From positions 372,001 to 436,000 of the forward strand of contig NZ_CP015039.1 in assembly GCF_002079305.1 (NCBI RefSeq): a DNA stretch of 64,000 nucleotides, read 5' to 3'. Under the pieces are notes generated by a model that had not been told where the DNA came from, did no database searches, and saw only the letters and a program-made list of their open reading frames with translations. Below, piece by piece: positions 43,917-54,595 of the stretch (positions within the stretch are counted from its first letter, which is position 1; every line of letters begins with the position of its first letter). Source of the stretch: Rhodovulum sp. P5 (GTDB taxonomy: Bacteria; Pseudomonadota; Alphaproteobacteria; Rhodobacterales; Rhodobacteraceae). A program made the position numbers and the translations under genes.

Positions 43917-44279
43917 ATGCTAAAGGTCATGCGATACGTCCTGCCCTGGCTTTTTCTTGCCGCCTGCCCCGCCCTTGCGGATCCGCCAAAGGTTGTCGGG
44001 GCCGAGGCCCGGCCCGGCGCGTCCGGCTGGACGGTTTCGGTCACGCTGGCCCATCCCGATACCGGCTGGGACCATTATGCCGACGGGTGGGAGGTTCTGG
44101 CCCCGGACGGGACACGGCTGGGACTCCGCGACCTGCTCCACCCCCATGTCACCGAACAGCCCTTCACGCGCAGCCTGTCGGGCGTGGCGATCCCGGATGG
44201 CGTGCCAGAGATCACCATCCGCGCACGCTGCAGCCGCGACGGCTGGACAGGCCCGCCCTATCACCTGCCCCTTGAATAG
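43917..44279 (+). CDS. Small exported protein of unknown function
   Basis: The 120-aa protein (116 aa from the second Met, 43929) has a signal peptide ending C-P-A-L-A and a compact beta-rich mature domain with W-T-V-S-V-T-L-x-H-P-D-T-G-W-D-H-Y-A-D-G-W and a G-W-T-G-P-P-Y-H-L-P end. I recognise a conserved Rhodobacterales-type small periplasmic protein but no function. It follows the DUF599 gene by 24 nt. Confidence 0.7.
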   Translation: MLKVMRYVLPWLFLAACPALADPPKVVGAEARPGASGWTVSVTLAHPDTGWDHYADGWEVLAPDGTRLGLRDLLHPHVTEQPFTRSLSGVAIPDGVPEITIRARCSRDGWTGPPYHLPLE

Positions 44280-44300
44280 CGACACCGGGCGGGATGGCCG

Positions 44301-46352
44301 CTATCGCTGCCCTTCGCGCAGCCATGCGCCCACGCTGAGGAAGGCCGCGATCAACAGCATCAGCCAGGCGGGGGCGAGCGGCGTCACGGTCACATCGGCG
44401 GTCATATAGGCGTCGCGCGGGGTGATGCCGACCCAGCCGCGCCCGGCGGCCAGCCGCCCTTCGCGGACCCGGCGGATATCGGGCAGGCGCTGATAGACCG
44501 GCAGGATGCCCCCGCGCGTTGCGGCGACCGGCTGTTCCAGCTTTGTCCCGCTAGCGATGGTTTCCTCGAATTCCCGGGGCGCGGCGGGGCCAAGGGCGAT
44601 GACGGTCTCAAGCTCGCCATCGCTCAACCGGTAAAGCCCGATCTCGGGGCCGTCATAGGTCGCAGCGAAACGGCCCGGCGCCACCTCGGCCAGATCGACG
44701 GTCACGGTCTCGCCATCGGGGCGCGTGATCTCCACCTGCCGGGCCTCTTCAGACAGGGACCGGCGCAGGATCGTCACGGTCTGGCCCTCTGCCTCGGCCC
44801 GCAGGGCCTCTTCCTCAAGGTCGGGTTCCTTCATCATCCAGTGGGCCAGCCGGCGCAGCAGTTCAAGCTGCGGTCCCCCGCCCTCGAACCCCCGGTTCCA
44901 AAGCCACGCATGGTCAGACGCCAGAAGCGCCACGCGCCCCTCGCCCGGGCGGTCCAGCACCAGAAGCGGGCGGTCGTCGACCCCGCTCATCACCACCTGC
45001 CCGCCCGTGGTCTTAAGATCGATCAGGCGGAACCAGCGGCCCCAGTCCCCGCCAGCCTCGGCCTTCAACCCGGCGGTCACGGGATGGCGCGCGCCCAGAT
45101 CGGTGACTTCGGGCAGGTACCCTTCCTCGATCACACGCGCGGTGGGCGTGGCGGGCAGGACGTCAGACAAGGGCGAATGATAGATGCTGTCCGCACTGGC
45201 GAAATCGGGACCGGCGGCAATCAGCACCGCACCGCCCTTTTCGACATAGTCGCGCACATTGTCGAGGTAGAGCATCGGCAGGATGCCGCGCCGCTTGTAC
45301 CGGTCGAAGATGATCAGGTCGAATTCGTCGATCTTGTCGAGAAACAACTCCCGCGTCGGGAAGGCGATCAGCGACAGTTCCGTCACCGGCACGCCGTCAT
45401 GCTTGTCCGGCGGGCGCAGGATCGTGAAATGCACCAGGTCGACGGAACTGTCGGCCTTCAGAAGGTTCCGCCATGTGCGTTCGCCCGGATGCGGCTTCCC
45501 CGACACCAGCAGAACCCGCAGCCGGTCGCGCACGCCGTTGATCTGCACCACCGCCGCGTTGTTGCGGTCGGTCAGTTCGCCGGCCTCCGTCGCGACGGAG
45601 AACTGGATCACGTTGCGCCCGCCATGGTCCAGCACCACCGGCAATTCCAGATCACGGTTGAGCGGCACGGTATAGGTCTGCGGCTCTGCCCCGTCGATGG
45701 CGATGGAGATGCGGGTGTTTTCCCCCAGACCGGCCGGCACCGCGCCCTGATCCTCGATCCGCAGCGTCAGCGTGACTTCCTCGCCCAGAATCGCGAAGGC
45801 CGGGGCGTTCTTGACCACCAGTCGCCGATCCCAGTCGTCCTCCTGCCCGGTCAGCAGGGCATGGAGCGGCGCAGGCAGGGCCGGGGCGCGGTCGATATCG
45901 TGCAACTGCCCGTCGGTCAGCAGGATCGCCCCGGCCAGACGGGCGCGGGGCACCTCGGCCAGGGCCTCGGTCAGGGCGGTCATCAGCAGCGTGCCTTCGT
46001 TCCCGTCACCATCGCCCAGCCGCAGGATGCGCAACTCGGTATTGTCCAGCGCCTCGACCTCTGCCTGGACATGGGCAATCGCGGCCTCGGTCTGGTCCGG
46101 ACGGTCGGCGATGCGCTGGCTGGCGCTTTCGTCGACGACCAGAACCACGATGTCCGACAGGGGCGTACGTTCTTCGGTCTGGAGCGAGGGGTTCGCAATG
46201 GCCAGCAGCGCGGCCGCAGCCGCCAGCCCCCGCAACCACCAGCCCGCCAGACCGCGCCAAACCGCGAAGCCGGTCATCGCCAGTGCCAGCGCCAAAACCG
46301 CCCAAAGCACAGGCCACGGCAACAGCGGGTCGAAGATCACGGAACCGGTCAT
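44301..46352 (-). CDS. Large membrane protein with VWA-like and GATase-like regions
   Basis: The 683-aa protein has two N-terminal helices (about 12-30 and 38-55), a von Willebrand A-like region (D-I-V-V-L-V-V-D-E-S-A-S and A-I-L-L-T-D-G-Q near 67-150; the MIDAS D-x-S-x-S is altered to D-E-S-A-S), Ig-like sheets, a glutamine-amidotransferase-like domain (about 280-480, L-R-V-L-L-V-S-G-K-P-H-P-G-E and V-A-L-L-A-S-D-H-A-W) and a C-terminal helix. It is the last gene of the MoxR-DUF58-DUF4159 operon, overlapping the upstream gene by 4 nt. Such operons are thought to assist assembly or metal loading of envelope complexes. Confidence 0.75.
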   Translation of the reverse strand: MTGSVIFDPLLPWPVLWAVLALALAMTGFAVWRGLAGWWLRGLAAAAALLAIANPSLQTEERTPLSDIVVLVVDESASQRIADRPDQTEAAIAHVQAEVEALDNTELRILRLGDGDGNEGTLLMTALTEALAEVPRARLAGAILLTDGQLHDIDRAPALPAPLHALLTGQEDDWDRRLVVKNAPAFAILGEEVTLTLRIEDQGAVPAGLGENTRISIAIDGAEPQTYTVPLNRDLELPVVLDHGGRNVIQFSVATEAGELTDRNNAAVVQINGVRDRLRVLLVSGKPHPGERTWRNLLKADSSVDLVHFTILRPPDKHDGVPVTELSLIAFPTRELFLDKIDEFDLIIFDRYKRRGILPMLYLDNVRDYVEKGGAVLIAAGPDFASADSIYHSPLSDVLPATPTARVIEEGYLPEVTDLGARHPVTAGLKAEAGGDWGRWFRLIDLKTTGGQVVMSGVDDRPLLVLDRPGEGRVALLASDHAWLWNRGFEGGGPQLELLRRLAHWMMKEPDLEEEALRAEAEGQTVTILRRSLSEEARQVEITRPDGETVTVDLAEVAPGRFAATYDGPEIGLYRLSDGELETVIALGPAAPREFEETIASGTKLEQPVAATRGGILPVYQRLPDIRRVREGRLAAGRGWVGITPRDAYMTADVTVTPLAPAWLMLLIAAFLSVGAWLREGQR

Positions 46353-49111
46353 TGGCCCAGCCTGTCCAGAAGTGCGGGCACATGGACCTGATCGGATTTG
46401 TAGTTGCCGGTCAGCACATGCATGATCAGGTTCACCCCGAAGCGGAAGGCGATTTCCCGCTGCCGTTCGCCCGAATAGCCACGGCCCACGGGGTACATCG
46501 CGCCGCCGTTTCCATCGACGGCCCAGGCCGCCGCCCAGTCATTGCCGCCGATGACCACCGGCGTCACACCGTCATTGAGGTCGCGGAAAGGCATCCCCTC
46601 GGCACGTTCCGCATCGGGCGGCGCGGCCTCGACCCAGACATCGCGGCTGTTGTAGCGGCCGGGAAAGTCCTGCAGCAGATAGAAGGTGCGGGTCAGCACA
46701 TGGTCGCCCGGCACCGGCTCCAGCGGCGGCACGTCCAGCGGCGCGGCCAGTTGCTGAAGCCGCCGCCCTTCGGGCGAGGCGCCACCGAACCGCGCGACAT
46801 CGGCATCGCGGGTGTCGAACAGGATCATGCCCCCGCTGCGCAGATAGCGGTTGAGCTTGGCATAGGCTTCGGGCGAGGGCATCGACTGGGTTGCGGTCAC
46901 GGGCCAGTAGAGGAACGGAAAGAACGACAGCTCATCGGTTTCAAGACTGACGGCAATCGGCTCTGCCGGTTCGATCGACGTCCGCTGCCGCAGCTTTTCC
47001 GACAAGCCAAGCATCCCGGCGCGGGCAATCCTGTCCACGCTGTCATCGCCGGTCAGGACATGGGCCAGAACGACCTCGGTCGTCGCGCGAAGCGCAAGCG
47101 CATCGTCCGCCGCCTGCGCATCCGCCGGATGGGGCAACGCCAACGCCAGCAACAGCGCCGCCACCATGCCGGAGCGCCGCCCGCGCAGCCGCCCCGACAA
47201 CCACAGAGAGGCGAGGATATCCAGCGCCAGCAGCAGCAGCGCCGCGGTCAGAACCCAGCCTTTCAGCAACGTCTCTCTCGCCACCGCCAGACCCTCTACG
47301 GGTATGCGCGCTGGCCATGCCGCGGGGGCGATCTGCGTATCCGCGCCGATCACGTTCAGCGCAAGGCGGCGGTCGTCCCCGGCATAGAGCCCCGGCGGCA
47401 GGTCCGGGCCGGGACGTGCCACGACCAGACGGTCCCCCGCCACACCGGGCAGCGTTCCGGCCTTTTCAACATGGCCGAACCCGTCAAGCACCGCCTCGGC
47501 CACCCATGTCGTGCCTTCCAGTTCCGCGGCATCCGGCCGGGCGGGCGTCGTTGAGACGGCCAACCGTTCCAGCATCTGCACGAAAAGTCCCGACAGCGGC
47601 AGCGTGGACCATTCCGCATTTGCGGTCACATGGAACAGCACCACCTGCCCCTGCCCCAGCTTCTTGCGGGTGACCAGCGGTGTGCCATCGGTCAGCGCGG
47701 CAATCGAGCGGTCGGCCAGTTGCGGGTCGGGCTGGGCCATCACCTGCGCGGCGACCCGGACATCGCCGGGCACGGGCAAGCCGAAGAAGGGCGAGGTCTC
47801 GGCGAACGGACGCAGGGATTTGGGCTCCCCCCAACTCATCGCGCCACCCACGGTTCGCCCACCGGCGCGCAGGCGCACCGGCATCAGCGGGTCTTCTTCG
47901 GCCCGGCTGACATTGGACGCGGCCAGACGCGGCCCGGCAAAGCGCAGCAGCAACCCGCCCTTTTCCACCCAGCCCTGCAACGCCTCCGCCTCGGCCGGGG
48001 CAAGCGTCGCGACATCGGCCAGAACGATGACGTCAGGGTTGGCGGGGATGATGTCGGTCAGGCTGCCGTCGATCAGGTCGGCATTGGGTTCCAGCGCCTT
48101 ATGCAGGTAATGCAGGGGCGACAAAAGCTGCAACGCCTCCAGATCGTCCCGACCGGCCAGCAAGGCGACCTCGCGCCGTTTCAGGCTGTCATCGGTCAGG
48201 CTGACGGCCCCGGCGGACCGGACGCCCTCGATCGAAAAGCGGCTGATGCGGTTGCGCAATTCCGGCGGCAGAACAAGGCTGACATCGGCCTGCCTTGCGC
48301 CGGGTTCGAATACCACCGGCGCGCGGGCCAAAACGCGCTCGATGCCGGCCGGGTCCTTGCCGGTCGCGGCCAGCGTGACTTCGGACGCCTCCACGGCCTG
48401 TGCCCGCAGGGCTGTCAGCCGCAGCGCACCGTCTTCGAAAACCGGCGGGCGCAGGGCCAGAACGGGCCGCGGCGTTTCAAGAACACGCACGGCACCCCGC
48501 GCCTCGAACGCGGACAGGATCGTTTCCCGACCGGGATAGTCCACCCCGCCCGACAGCCAATAGGTGTCGAACCCGCCCGACAGCCCTTCTGCCCAGTCTG
48601 AAACCACCTCGACCGACGGCAGCCAGGGGGCGGGTTTCAGGCCCGGCACGCGCGCGGCCCACGCCTCTGCCGCCTGAAACGGAAGACCGTCTTCGGGCAG
48701 GGCCGTCGCCTGCACCACGGCCACGGGGCGGCCGTCCCGCCCGGCCTCTTCCAACAGGGCTTCCACCCGATCGATCCGGCGGGGCCAGTCGCGGGCATCC
48801 GCCCATGTGCCATCCATAAATACCAGCAGCGGCCCGCGCCCCGGTTGCCGGTCCTGCGGGTTCAGCACCGGCCCGGCGAAGGCTACGATCAGTGTCGCAA
48901 TCGCCAGCATCCGCAAAAGCAAGAGCCACCACGGCGTCTTGTCGGTCTGCGTCTCGTCATCGGTCAGGCCCAGCAGCAGCGCGACTCCCGGAAAGCGGCG
49001 CCGGATCGGCGCGGGCGGCACCGCGCGCAGGATCAGCCACAACAGCGGCAAGGCGGCCGCGGCCCAAAGCAGAAGCGGCGCCGTGAAACCGATCGGGCCC
49101 AGCGTCCACAT
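46349..49111 (-). CDS. BatA-like/DUF4159 membrane protein
   Basis: The 920-aa protein has a BatA-type N-terminus (two helices at about 10-28 and 61-83, with F-P-G-V-A-L-L-L-G-L between them), a large periplasmic or cytosolic middle region with a degenerate VWA/GATase pattern, helices near 638-662 and 670-688, and a C-terminal DUF4159 domain (about 690-915: F-F-P-F-L-Y-W-P-V-T, G-G-M-I-L-F-D-T-R-D, D-H-V-L-T-R-T-F-Y-L-L and Y-N-S-R-D-V-W). It overlaps DUF58 upstream by 1 nt and the next gene by 4 nt. Function unknown; the operon resembles aerotolerance/MoxR systems. Confidence 0.88.
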   Translation of the reverse strand: MWTLGPIGFTAPLLLWAAAALPLLWLILRAVPPAPIRRRFPGVALLLGLTDDETQTDKTPWWLLLLRMLAIATLIVAFAGPVLNPQDRQPGRGPLLVFMDGTWADARDWPRRIDRVEALLEEAGRDGRPVAVVQATALPEDGLPFQAAEAWAARVPGLKPAPWLPSVEVVSDWAEGLSGGFDTYWLSGGVDYPGRETILSAFEARGAVRVLETPRPVLALRPPVFEDGALRLTALRAQAVEASEVTLAATGKDPAGIERVLARAPVVFEPGARQADVSLVLPPELRNRISRFSIEGVRSAGAVSLTDDSLKRREVALLAGRDDLEALQLLSPLHYLHKALEPNADLIDGSLTDIIPANPDVIVLADVATLAPAEAEALQGWVEKGGLLLRFAGPRLAASNVSRAEEDPLMPVRLRAGGRTVGGAMSWGEPKSLRPFAETSPFFGLPVPGDVRVAAQVMAQPDPQLADRSIAALTDGTPLVTRKKLGQGQVVLFHVTANAEWSTLPLSGLFVQMLERLAVSTTPARPDAAELEGTTWVAEAVLDGFGHVEKAGTLPGVAGDRLVVARPGPDLPPGLYAGDDRRLALNVIGADTQIAPAAWPARIPVEGLAVARETLLKGWVLTAALLLLALDILASLWLSGRLRGRRSGMVAALLLALALPHPADAQAADDALALRATTEVVLAHVLTGDDSVDRIARAGMLGLSEKLRQRTSIEPAEPIAVSLETDELSFFPFLYWPVTATQSMPSPEAYAKLNRYLRSGGMILFDTRDADVARFGGASPEGRRLQQLAAPLDVPPLEPVPGDHVLTRTFYLLQDFPGRYNSRDVWVEAAPPDAERAEGMPFRDLNDGVTPVVIGGNDWAAAWAVDGNGGAMYPVGRGYSGERQREIAFRFGVNLIMHVLTGNYKSDQVHVPALLDRLGQ

Positions 49112-49979
49112 CAGCGCCTCCGCTCAAGCGCGCGGAACAGCCACAACAGCGCCGCCTGCGCGCCTTCCCCGGTGTGATGCGTCGTGAAATGCCAGCCGGT
49201 GCTGCGCGCAAGCTCACTCAGATGCGCCTTGCGCCGGGCCAGCCGGCCCAGATATCGCTCGCGCAACTCCCCCGCTTTCAGGGTCTCATGGCTGAGCGTG
49301 CCGCCCATGCTCTCAAAGATCGTCCGCCCGTCATAGGGAAACGCCTCTTCCGCGGGGTCGAGGATCTGGATCAACGCCCCCTTGACGCCGCGATCCGCCG
49401 CCTTGGTCAGCGCCTTTTCCAACGGCTCGAACGGCCCAAGGAAATCCGACAGGAACACGGCGCGGGAATGGGCCGGCATGCCGCGCGTTTCGGGCGCGCC
49501 ATAATCGGCACCCTGCCCGTCGGCCCCCAAAGCCTCGGCAAGGCGCAAAAGTTGCAGCGGCCCCCGACGCGCCGGCAAACGCCCCGACAGCCCGACACGC
49601 TCCCCCCCCCGGGTCAGCAGCACGGCCAGCGCCATCGCCAGAACCCGGGCGCGGTCGGCCTTGCTGGGATGGTTGGCCTCTCCGGAAAACTGCATGGAGG
49701 CCGCATCGTCGACCCAGAGCAGCACGCTTTGCGCCGCCTGCCATTCCTTTTCCCGCACGAAATGCGCATCCGACCGGGCCGACCGGCGCCAGTCGATCAT
49801 CCGCGCCTCGTCCCCCGCATGGGCGGGGCGGTATTGCCAGAACTCGTCGCCCGTGCCGGCGCGCCGGCGCCCATGTTCGCCCAGCAGCACCGCCTGCGCC
49901 AAATGCTCGGCCTCGGCCAAAAGCGGCGGCAGCGCCTCGGCAAGGCCCTCGGCCCGGGCGCGGAGGGTGGCGGCGTCGC

Positions 49980-49983
<4 letters not shown>
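49111..49983 (-). CDS. DUF58 family protein
   Basis: The 290-aa cytosolic protein has the DUF58 core E-F-W-Q-Y-R-P-A-H-A-G-D-E-A-R-M-I-D-W-R-x-S-A-R (near residue 45) with downstream V-R-E-K-E-W-Q and a VWA-like L-L-W-V-D-D-A-A-S-M-x-F segment. DUF58 proteins travel with MoxR ATPases. Its start overlaps the moxR stop by 4 nt. Confidence 0.92.
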
Positions 49984-50987
<1,004 letters not shown>

Positions 50988-51046
50988 GACATATCTCCCG
51001 CTCCGCTTACATGGGACATTAAAGGCAGATATCCTTCGCGGTACAA

Positions 51047-51648
51047 ATGACAAAAAACGAAAGCGGACAAATGATCGTGAGACCCGACGCAGACCGCATC
51101 GCCGAGGCCGCCCAGGCCGCCGCCCGGTCCGGCCACCTGCCGCCGGTGGACGACTGGAACCCGCCCTTCTGCGGCGATCTCGACATCCGCATCGCCCGCG
51201 ACGGAACATGGTTTTATCTTGGCACGCCAATAGGAAGGCCGGGCTGGTGCGCCTCTTCTCCACCATCCTGAAGCGGGAGGGCGACCGCTATTTCCTTGTC
51301 ACCCCGGTCGAAAAAGTGGGCATCACCGTCGATGATGCGCCTTTCGTGGCCGTGGATTTCGAACGCGATGACAGCAGGGCAGAGCCGATCCTTCGGTTCA
51401 CCACGAATGTCGGCGACCGCGTCGAGGCCGGCCCCGATCACCCCATTCGCGTTTTGCGCGATTCGGAGACCGGAGAACCCGCCCCATACGTGCATATCCG
51501 CGGCGGGCTGGAGGCGTTGATCGACCGCAAGAGCTTTTACCGGCTGGTCGAGATCGGCACCCGTGAATCCCATGAGGGGCAGGACTGGTTCGGCCTGCGC
51601 TCCGGCGGGCAGTTCTTCCCCGTCATCCCGTCGGCAGAGTTGGACTGA
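51047..51648 (+). pseudogene. DUF1285 gene split by a frameshift
   Basis: Two reading frames together spell one DUF1285 protein of about 200 aa. The first (from 51047, or Met at 51071) encodes [31 protein letters not shown], then runs out of frame. The second, from about 51244 to 51648, continues [31 protein letters not shown] and S-G-G-Q-F-F-P-V-I. The crossover lies at 51239-51244 in a run of C and G (CCGGGC), consistent with loss of one base. It could be a real mutation or a sequence error. Ribosome-binding sites are weak for both candidate Met codons. Confidence 0.8.
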
Positions 51649-51661
51649 GAGCGACCGCCCC

Positions 51662-51683
51662 CTTCTTCTTGGCCCAAATACCC
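51662..51683 (-). repeat. 22-bp dispersed repeat, single copy
   Basis: Read on the minus strand this copy matches 18184-18205 at 21 of 22 positions. It lies between the convergent DUF1285 and polA genes, 14 nt after the former's stop. Confidence 0.8.
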
Positions 51684-51718
51684 CGACGCAGGACGCGCCG
51701 CCGCGCATGCCGCCGGGA

Positions 51719-54532
51719 TCAGTGCGCTTCGGCCCAGTTGGCCCCCTGCCCGGCGTCCACCACCAGCGGAACGTCCAGTTTCACGGCCGGCATGGCGGCG
51801 TTCTCCATCACCTCGCGCACCGCGCTGATGGTTGCATCCTCGGCGCCCTGCTCCACCTCGAAGATCAGTTCGTCATGCACCTGAAGCAGCATCTTGGCCG
51901 GCAGGTCGGCAATCGCCGCGGGCATCCGGATCATGGCGCGGCGGATGATGTCGGCCGCGGTGCCCTGGATCGGCGCGTTGATCGCGGCACGCTTGGCAAA
52001 GCCGGCCTTGGGTCCCTTGGCGGAAATCTCGGGCGTGTGGATCCGGCGCCCGAACAGCGTCTGCACGAACCCGTGCTCTTTCGCAAAGGCGACGGTGTCG
52101 TCCATGTAATCCTTGATGCCCGGGAACCGTTCGAAATACCGGTCGATGAAGCCCTGCGCGTCTGACCGCGGGATGCGCAGGTTGCGCGCAAGGCCAAAGC
52201 CCGAAATGCCGTAGATCACGCCGAAATTGATCGCCTTGGCCTGCCGCCGGATCTCGGGCGTCATCTGCTCCATCGGCACGTCGAACATCTCTGAGGCGGT
52301 CATGGCGTGGATGTCCTGCCCCTCGCGAAACGCCTGTTTCAGCGCGTCGATCCCGGCCACATGGGCCAAGATGCGCAACTCGATCTGGGAATAGTCGAGG
52401 CTGATCAGCCGCATGCCGGTGTCGGCCACGAAGGCTTCGCGGATGCGCCGGCCTTCCTCGCTGCGCACGGGGATGTTCTGCAGGTTCGGGTCGGTCGAGG
52501 CCAGCCGCCCGGTCACCGCGCCCGTGATGACGTAAGATGTATGAACGCGCCCCGTGTCGGGGTTGATATGGTCCTGCAGCGCGTCGGTGTAGGTCGATTT
52601 CAGTTTCGACAACTGCCGCCAGTCCAGCACGCGGGCGGGCAGATCGTGCCCCTCGGCCGCCAGATCCTCCAGCACATCGGCGCCGGTGGCATAGGCGCCG
52701 GTCTTGCCCTTCTTGCCGCCGGGCAGGCTCATCTTGTCGAACAGGATCTCGCCCAGTTGTTTCGGGGAGCCGACGTTGAAGCTTTCCCCCGCCAGTTCGT
52801 GAATCTCCGCCTCCAGCCCGGCCATCTTCTGGGCAAAGGCGTTCGACATGCGGGAAAGCGTGTCACGATCGACCTTGATACCGGTCATTTCCATCTCGGC
52901 CAGCACCGGGACCAGCGGACGTTCCAGCGTCTCATAGACGGTCGTGACCTTGCGCTGATGCAGTTGTGGCTTGAAGACCTGCGACAGGCGCAGGGTGACA
53001 TCGGCGTCTTCGGCGGCGTATTTGACCGCCTCATCCACAGGCACCCGGTCGAATGTGATGGCCGATTTTCCCGAACCCAAGAGCGACTTGATCGGGATCG
53101 GCTCATGTTCAAGATAGCGCTCGGACAGCGTGTCCATGCCGTGCCCGTGCAGCCCGGCATTCAGCGCGTAGGACATCAGCATCGTGTCGTCTATGGGGGC
53201 CACGTCGATGCCATAGCGGGCCAGAACCTTGGCGTCGTATTTCATGTTCTGGCCGATCTTCATCACCGCCGGGTCCTGCAACAGCGGCTTCAGCATCCCC
53301 AGTGCCTCGTCCATCTCCATCTGCCCCTCCGCCCTGGTATCGGAGCCGAAGAGATCGTCTGACCCACCCCGGTGACCGAGGGGGATGTAACAGGCCTGCC
53401 CAGGTTCGACCGACAGCGAGACGCCCACCAGATCACATCGCATCTCATCCAGCCCGGTCGTCTCGGTATCGACGGCGATCCAGCCGCGGGCATGGGCCCG
53501 GTCGATCCAGACCTGCAGCGCCTGCGCGTCGCGGACGCATTCATATGTCTCGGGCGCAAAGGGCAGCTTGTCCGGGCCATCGGCGTCTTTTGACGGGTTC
53601 GCGCCGGCCGGGTTGGTGTCTGCCATCACCGGGGCCTCGACCCCCAGGCTGTCGGAGATCCGCTTGGTCAGGGTGCGGAACTCCATGCCGGTCAGGAATC
53701 CCAGCAGGGCGTCTGCGTCGGGTGCCTTCACCTCCAGATCGTCCAGCGTGACGTCCAGCGGCGTATCCACATCCAGCGTCACCAGCTTTTTCGACAGCTC
53801 GATCTGGGCGCGATGGTCGATCAGCGTTTGGCGGCGTTTGGGCTGCTTGATCTCCTCGGCCCGGTCCAGAAGCGTTTCCAGATCCCCGAAATCGTTGATC
53901 AGCAAGGCGGCGGTCTTGATCCCGATCCCGGGCGCACCGGGGATGTTGTCGACACTGTCCCCGGCCAGCGCCTGCACGTCGATCACGCGGTCCGGGCCGA
54001 CACCGAACTTTTCCTCGACTTCCTCGACCCCGATCCGCTTGTTCTTCATCGCGTCCAGCATTTCGACGCCATTGCCGACCAGCTGCATCAGGTCCTTGTC
54101 GGAGCTGATGATGGTCACACGACCGCCAGCCTCCGTCGCCTGCCGGGAAAGCGTTGCGATGATATCGTCGGCCTCGAACCCTTCCTTTTCGATACAGGCG
54201 ATGTTGAAGGCGCGCGTCGCGTCGCGCGTCAGGGGGATCTGGGGGCGCAGGTCGGCGGGCATTTCGTCCCGGTTGGCCTTGTACTGGTCATACAGATCGT
54301 TGCGGAAGGTGTGGCTGCCCTTGTCGAACACCACCGCCACATGGGTCGGCGCATCGGGGCCCGCGTTGTCCTCCACATATTTGTGGATCATGTTGCAGAA
54401 GCCGCTGACCGCCCCCACCGGCAGCCCGTCGGATTTCCGCGTCAAGGGCGGCAGCGCGTGGAAGGCCCGGAAAATGAAGGCCGAGCCATCGATCAGATGC
54501 AGGTGGCAGCCCTTGCCGAAATTGCCGCTCAT
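51719..54532 (-). CDS. polA: DNA polymerase I
   Basis: The 937-aa enzyme for gap filling and Okazaki fragment maturation has all three domains. The 5'-3' exonuclease occupies residues ~1-290 (L-I-D-G-S-A-F-I-F-R-A-F, V-V-F-D-K-G, D-A-L-A-G-D-S-x-D-N-I-P-G type motif). The 3'-5' proofreading domain (about 330-530) keeps D-T-E-T-T-G-L and appears active. The polymerase domain (about 560-937) has D-Y-S-Q-I-E-L-R-I-L-A-H, R-R-Q-A-K-A-I-N-F-G-V-I-Y-G and V-H-D-E-L. Length is normal for alphaproteobacteria. Confidence 0.97.
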   Translation of the reverse strand: MSGNFGKGCHLHLIDGSAFIFRAFHALPPLTRKSDGLPVGAVSGFCNMIHKYVEDNAGPDAPTHVAVVFDKGSHTFRNDLYDQYKANRDEMPADLRPQIPLTRDATRAFNIACIEKEGFEADDIIATLSRQATEAGGRVTIISSDKDLMQLVGNGVEMLDAMKNKRIGVEEVEEKFGVGPDRVIDVQALAGDSVDNIPGAPGIGIKTAALLINDFGDLETLLDRAEEIKQPKRRQTLIDHRAQIELSKKLVTLDVDTPLDVTLDDLEVKAPDADALLGFLTGMEFRTLTKRISDSLGVEAPVMADTNPAGANPSKDADGPDKLPFAPETYECVRDAQALQVWIDRAHARGWIAVDTETTGLDEMRCDLVGVSLSVEPGQACYIPLGHRGGSDDLFGSDTRAEGQMEMDEALGMLKPLLQDPAVMKIGQNMKYDAKVLARYGIDVAPIDDTMLMSYALNAGLHGHGMDTLSERYLEHEPIPIKSLLGSGKSAITFDRVPVDEAVKYAAEDADVTLRLSQVFKPQLHQRKVTTVYETLERPLVPVLAEMEMTGIKVDRDTLSRMSNAFAQKMAGLEAEIHELAGESFNVGSPKQLGEILFDKMSLPGGKKGKTGAYATGADVLEDLAAEGHDLPARVLDWRQLSKLKSTYTDALQDHINPDTGRVHTSYVITGAVTGRLASTDPNLQNIPVRSEEGRRIREAFVADTGMRLISLDYSQIELRILAHVAGIDALKQAFREGQDIHAMTASEMFDVPMEQMTPEIRRQAKAINFGVIYGISGFGLARNLRIPRSDAQGFIDRYFERFPGIKDYMDDTVAFAKEHGFVQTLFGRRIHTPEISAKGPKAGFAKRAAINAPIQGTAADIIRRAMIRMPAAIADLPAKMLLQVHDELIFEVEQGAEDATISAVREVMENAAMPAVKLDVPLVVDAGQGANWAEAH

Positions 54533-54595
54533 GGTCGGGGTCCCCTTCGCTGTCCTCTCCCGGTCTTGCCACGAAGTCGCGCCGCCCGCCAGAGG

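Noticed and set aside
51239..51244. Programmed ribosomal frameshift in the DUF1285 gene
   Set aside because: The site has no slippery heptamer (X-XXY-YYZ) and no clear downstream pseudoknot; a plain one-base loss is simpler.
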